Source: a bacterium
Lineage (GTDB): Bacteria > Electryoneota > RPQS01
Assembly: GCA_013360195.1 (NCBI GenBank)
Contig: JABWCQ010000003.1
Span: 62,001-126,000 of the forward strand
DNA length: 64,000 nt
Direction: 5' to 3'
The position numbers and the translations under genes were made by a program. Below the pieces are notes generated by a model that saw only the letters and a list, made by a program, of their open reading frames with translations, was not told the DNA's origin and made no database searches. Shown here piece by piece: positions 61,216 through 64,000 of the stretch; position 1 is the stretch's first letter; every line of letters starts with the position of its first letter.

Positions 61216-63282
61216 ATGCGTTGGACCCACTGGCTCCTGCTCCTCTGCCTGACAACTGCGATGTCCGCCATGGCCTCGGACAACGTGGCTTTGGTCTGGC
61301 CGAGTGACATGAACAACCGCACCGTATCGAACGGCGCGCTCGATGATCCCCAGCCGGATACCCTGTTGTACGACAACAACTCCCCGGCAGCCCTGAACAC
61401 GGGCACAAATTACTGGTGCCGTGTGCGCTTTACTGCACCGGTCGACTTTGCTGTCATTAGCGCTTACTGCTATACCATTGACGGCGAGACTTCCCCAGCT
61501 CCTTGTTCTTTATTTGTTTACACGTCAACGCCCGCACCGGGTGGAGAACAGGCTTGGGCTCGGGCAGCGGCACCGCTGCCGGATTTCGGATGGTTTGACG
61601 TGAATTTCAACGATACCGTTAATGTAGTCGGTGGTACTGATTTTTGGGTCGTATTTGGCCCGGTTCCTGGCGGACCGCAGTTTGATACAAATTGGAATCC
61701 TGTATGGGATAACGGAGCGACTGGAAACCGGTCAGGCTTGTCCACTCAGGGCAAATTCGGTAACTACTCAAACGTAGCTGGTGACTTCTTGCTGCGTATC
61801 GGTGGAATTTCCGGCGGCGTATTTACTGACCTGTCCGCTGGCGATTTGTCGAATGAAGTTGCCGGTGAAACATCCTACAATTTCTTGCCTGGCGAGTCTG
61901 TGTTCTTTACACAGGAGTTTGACAACATTGGAACCCAAGACATTGAGGCATACGTAGGCGAGTTGACGGTTAGAGGTCCTTCCGGAACGACAGTGTTTTC
62001 CGAGGATCTTCTTGGCAGTGAACTTGACGCCGAGGCCTCCGCGTCCTTGACAACCGGCACCCCGTTTGTTCCAACCGAGGAAGGCGAATACCTTGCCCGT
62101 TGCGTTGCGCTGGCTGGCGGCGATAACAATCTCGAAAACGATACAACTTGGCTGCGTTTCTTTGTTGGCGGAAACAACCGCTGGTACCTGTACGACGACA
62201 ATGATGATGCGGACACATATCTTGGTTTTTCGACCGGTTCAGGCTGGGCGCTTAAGTTTAAGCCCGCGGAATACCCGGCGTCAATAACAAGAATTCGCAT
62301 TAACGTCGGCGGCAATGCCAATGGCGATTTCCGCATCTGGATGAATGATAATCAGGAATTGCCGACAGGAACGCCAGTATGGACAGGGACTCCTGCCGTT
62401 GTCACTGGCTGGAACGAAATCACCGTAAATCCGCCTGTGCTTGTTTTTGAAGGACAGTCCGTGACATTGGGCTATCTCTTCCAGACTGGCGCACCGATGG
62501 GATTTGACGACAACCCGCCGAACGCTGCTCAGAACGCCGCGATGGGACTTCTCGCCCTGCAGATTGCCAACAACGGCGGTCAGTTCTTCGAAGATGACGG
62601 TGGCAACCTGTGCATGCAAGTGTTCTTTGACACAACGTCGGCTACTCCGCCGTTCCCAGTCATTGATACCGACCGCGACACCGTGAATTTCGGTGCCGTT
62701 CATCCTGCTGCCCCGCCGGTTGAGCAAACCTTGACCATTTTCAACAATGGTGGTCAGGATGCCCTGAACGTGACCGGTATTACGATTACGCCGAATGCGG
62801 TCGCGCCGGCCTATCAGATTACTCCGACTACATTCTCGGTGGCTGCGGGCCAAAGCCGTGACATCACGATCAGATTCGATCCGCTGATTCACCGTGCATG
62901 GAACGGAATCATCACCATCAACAGCAACGCTGGCAATAATCCGGCGTTCCCGGTGATCTTACGTGGTCAGGGTGACACGACGGTTTCGGCTTCTCGTGAG
63001 CACAATATGCCCTTGCCGACTGAGTTCTCGTTGAACCAGAACTATCCGAACCCGTTCAACCCGACGACGGATATTCAGTTCTCGCTTCCGGTGCAGGCAA
63101 ATGTTCGCTTGAGCGTGGTCAACATGCTGGGCCAGGAAGTGGCTGTGTTAGCAAATGGTTACCACGCGGCCGGGGTTTATACGGCCACATTTGATGCCGC
63201 CGCTCTTCCGTCCGGACTGTACTTCTACCGCATGGATGCGGGTGACTTCACGTCTGTTCGTAAGATGATGCTGCTTAAGTAA
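61216..63282 (+). CDS. secreted protein with type IX secretion C-terminal domain
   Basis: A 688-residue secreted protein with a signal peptide (MRWTHWLLLLCLTTAMSAMA). It carries beta-sandwich segments of the 'choice-of-anchor' type (residues 20-470). An ASH/HYDIN-like Ig domain spans about residues 490-595 (RDTVNFGAVHPAAPPVEQTL, NNGGQDALNVTGITI, RDITIRFDPL). A type A T9SS sorting domain ends the protein, with LPTEFSLNQNYPNPFNPTTD, RLSVVNMLGQEVAVLANG, AGVYTATFDA and LPSGLYFYRM. The C-terminal domain directs export through the outer membrane. No catalytic motif is seen; it may be structural or adhesive. ATG 61216 has TTGGAGGAA upstream and gives the signal peptide. Confidence 0.92.
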   Translation: MRWTHWLLLLCLTTAMSAMASDNVALVWPSDMNNRTVSNGALDDPQPDTLLYDNNSPAALNTGTNYWCRVRFTAPVDFAVISAYCYTIDGETSPAPCSLFVYTSTPAPGGEQAWARAAAPLPDFGWFDVNFNDTVNVVGGTDFWVVFGPVPGGPQFDTNWNPVWDNGATGNRSGLSTQGKFGNYSNVAGDFLLRIGGISGGVFTDLSAGDLSNEVAGETSYNFLPGESVFFTQEFDNIGTQDIEAYVGELTVRGPSGTTVFSEDLLGSELDAEASASLTTGTPFVPTEEGEYLARCVALAGGDNNLENDTTWLRFFVGGNNRWYLYDDNDDADTYLGFSTGSGWALKFKPAEYPASITRIRINVGGNANGDFRIWMNDNQELPTGTPVWTGTPAVVTGWNEITVNPPVLVFEGQSVTLGYLFQTGAPMGFDDNPPNAAQNAAMGLLALQIANNGGQFFEDDGGNLCMQVFFDTTSATPPFPVIDTDRDTVNFGAVHPAAPPVEQTLTIFNNGGQDALNVTGITITPNAVAPAYQITPTTFSVAAGQSRDITIRFDPLIHRAWNGIITINSNAGNNPAFPVILRGQGDTTVSASREHNMPLPTEFSLNQNYPNPFNPTTDIQFSLPVQANVRLSVVNMLGQEVAVLANGYHAAGVYTATFDAAALPSGLYFYRMDAGDFTSVRKMMLLK

Positions 63283-63298
63283 ATCTATGCAACAAATC

Positions 63299-63334
63299 AT
63301 GGCCCCCGGAGTCTATTACTTCGGGGGCCATTTT
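63299..63334 (+). terminator. strong intrinsic terminator after the secreted protein gene
   Basis: ATGGCCCCCG (63299-63308) pairs perfectly with CGGGGGCCAT (63322-63331) around a 13-base loop, running into TTTT. It ends the preceding monocistronic gene. Confidence 0.9.
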
Positions 63335-63429
63335 GTTCGCGTCCCTTCAGAATCCACCCGGAGTCATCTTCGGTTTGCCCCTCCACAACCCCATTTTGGA
63401 ACCTATCCTGTAGTTTTTAAGGAACCCGC

Positions 63430-64000
63430 ATGAAACTACTTATTTCAAGCCTTGCCCTATTAGCTTTGGGTCTGACCAGCGCAATTGCCTCGACTGAAGA
63501 CGGATACTATCGCTGGCCAACTGCTCACGGCAATCACGTCGCCTTTATTGCCGACAATGATTTGTGGGTCGCTCCGCTCAGCGGAGGTAATGCCCGCCGG
63601 TTGACTTCAGCCGCCGGTGAGGAACGATTTGCCATGTTCTCCCCGGACGGGAAATGGATTGCCTTCAGCGGCAATTACGACGGTAATATTGATGTCTATC
63701 TAATCTCTCCGGAGGGCGGGGAGCCGCGCCGCCTTACTTACCATCCGTCCGCAGACTATGTTGCAGCGTGGACCAATGATGGAAAAGTGGCCTATCGGAA
63801 CTGGGCTGACAACGGAGCCGGCTACTGGCAGATGTTCATCGTCAATACTGAAGGTGAATGGCCGGTCAAGATGGATATTCCCGAAATCGCACACGTCACG
63901 TTCGAACCTGGCGGCGACCGTATTGCCTATACTCGGTTTTCCCTTGGTACACGCACCTGGAAGCGTTACAAGGGAGGCTGGGCGGAAGACATCTACGTAG
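63430..64000 (+). CDS. Tricorn-protease-like protein, N-terminal part (cut by window end)
   Basis: 190 residues are visible with no stop. There is a signal peptide (MKLLISSLALLALGLTSAIA). WD40/TolB-like propeller repeats follow: YYRWPTAHGNHVAFIADNDLWVAPLSGGNARRLTS, MFSPDGKWIAFSGNYDGNIDVYLISPEGGEPRRLT and FEPGGDRIAYTRF. This N-terminus matches exported Tricorn homologues that end in PDZ and S41 peptidase domains, which are common in FCB bacteria. The catalytic half lies beyond the window. The start was chosen at the first ATG with a signal peptide, AAGGAAC upstream. Confidence 0.85.
   Translation, partial: MKLLISSLALLALGLTSAIASTEDGYYRWPTAHGNHVAFIADNDLWVAPLSGGNARRLTSAAGEERFAMFSPDGKWIAFSGNYDGNIDVYLISPEGGEPRRLTYHPSADYVAAWTNDGKVAYRNWADNGAGYWQMFIVNTEGEWPVKMDIPEIAHVTFEPGGDRIAYTRFSLGTRTWKRYKGGWAEDIYV

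Overview
The window is a gene-dense chromosome segment of a Gram-negative-type bacterium, most likely from the FCB group (Fibrobacterota-Chlorobiota-Bacteroidota and allied candidate phyla such as Zixibacteria, KSB1 or Marinimicrobia). The evidence is a secreted protein ending in a textbook type IX secretion C-terminal domain (NYPNPFNPTT ... GLYFYRM), two PorV/PorQ-like barrel proteins, BamD, Lnt, an MCE/MlaD protein, LapA/LapB and a ~1000-residue SecA with the long insert common in that group. Almost every gene is on the + strand. Stop/start overlaps (ATGA, GTGA, TGATG) are frequent, and GTG and TTG starts are common. No insertion sequence, prophage or CRISPR array was seen.

Layout. 1-2300: a truncated HAD hydrolase on the - strand, an aldo/keto reductase and a DUF5020-like outer-membrane protein. 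2390-6000: a CAU-anticodon tRNA with its own promoter, a C4 zinc-ribbon protein, RNase HI, a putative defence insert and the RNase P RNA (rnpB). 6031-9875: recJ and three exported proteins of unknown function. 9886-22340: a catabolic acyl-CoA block. It holds methylcrotonyl-CoA carboxylase beta and a split alpha subunit, an enoyl-CoA hydratase, two acyl-CoA dehydrogenases, a thiolase, a 3-hydroxyacyl-CoA dehydrogenase and a branched-chain aminotransferase, and suggests leucine/branched-chain and short-chain acyl-CoA breakdown. 22354-30689: nusB, a phosphoesterase, secA, smg, topA and a XerC/D recombinase. 30708-33748: hpf, hprK, stand-alone mannose-family PTS EIIA and EIIB, and an MCE protein. 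33997-37057: adenine deaminase and an AAA+ regulator with degenerate ATPase motifs. 37136-45639: hisS, sfsA, miaB, lapA, lapB, a SPOR protein and mutS. 45800-52793: a PorV-like protein, then yicC-gmk-rpoZ-coaBC-udg-dnaB. 52868-64000: a RelA/SpoT enzyme, HU, ruvX, a Gfo/Idh/MocA oxidoreductase, lnt, a second barrel protein, bamD, nadD, the type IX cargo protein and a truncated Tricorn-like protein.

The most interesting segment is 3534-5533. RNase HI is fused in frame to a TIR-like domain of the CAP12/PycTIR type (PF10137-like), a family linked to NAD-depleting anti-phage effectors. A PD-(D/E)XK nuclease-like protein of unknown family follows, and its stop codon lies 14 bases before rnpB. Base composition drops sharply exactly where the RNase H domain ends. 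A Shine-Dalgarno-like GGAG and an in-frame TTG sit at the junction, so the TIR-like domain could also be made alone. I read this as a two-gene defence-type cassette that landed between rnhA and rnpB and captured the end of rnhA. That is inference: the fusion, motifs and composition are seen in the sequence, the function is not.

Other points of note are the split MCC alpha subunit, the probable pseudo-ATPase regulator at 35711, the long basic tail on CoaBC, and PTS parts beside HPr kinase without HPr or EI in view.
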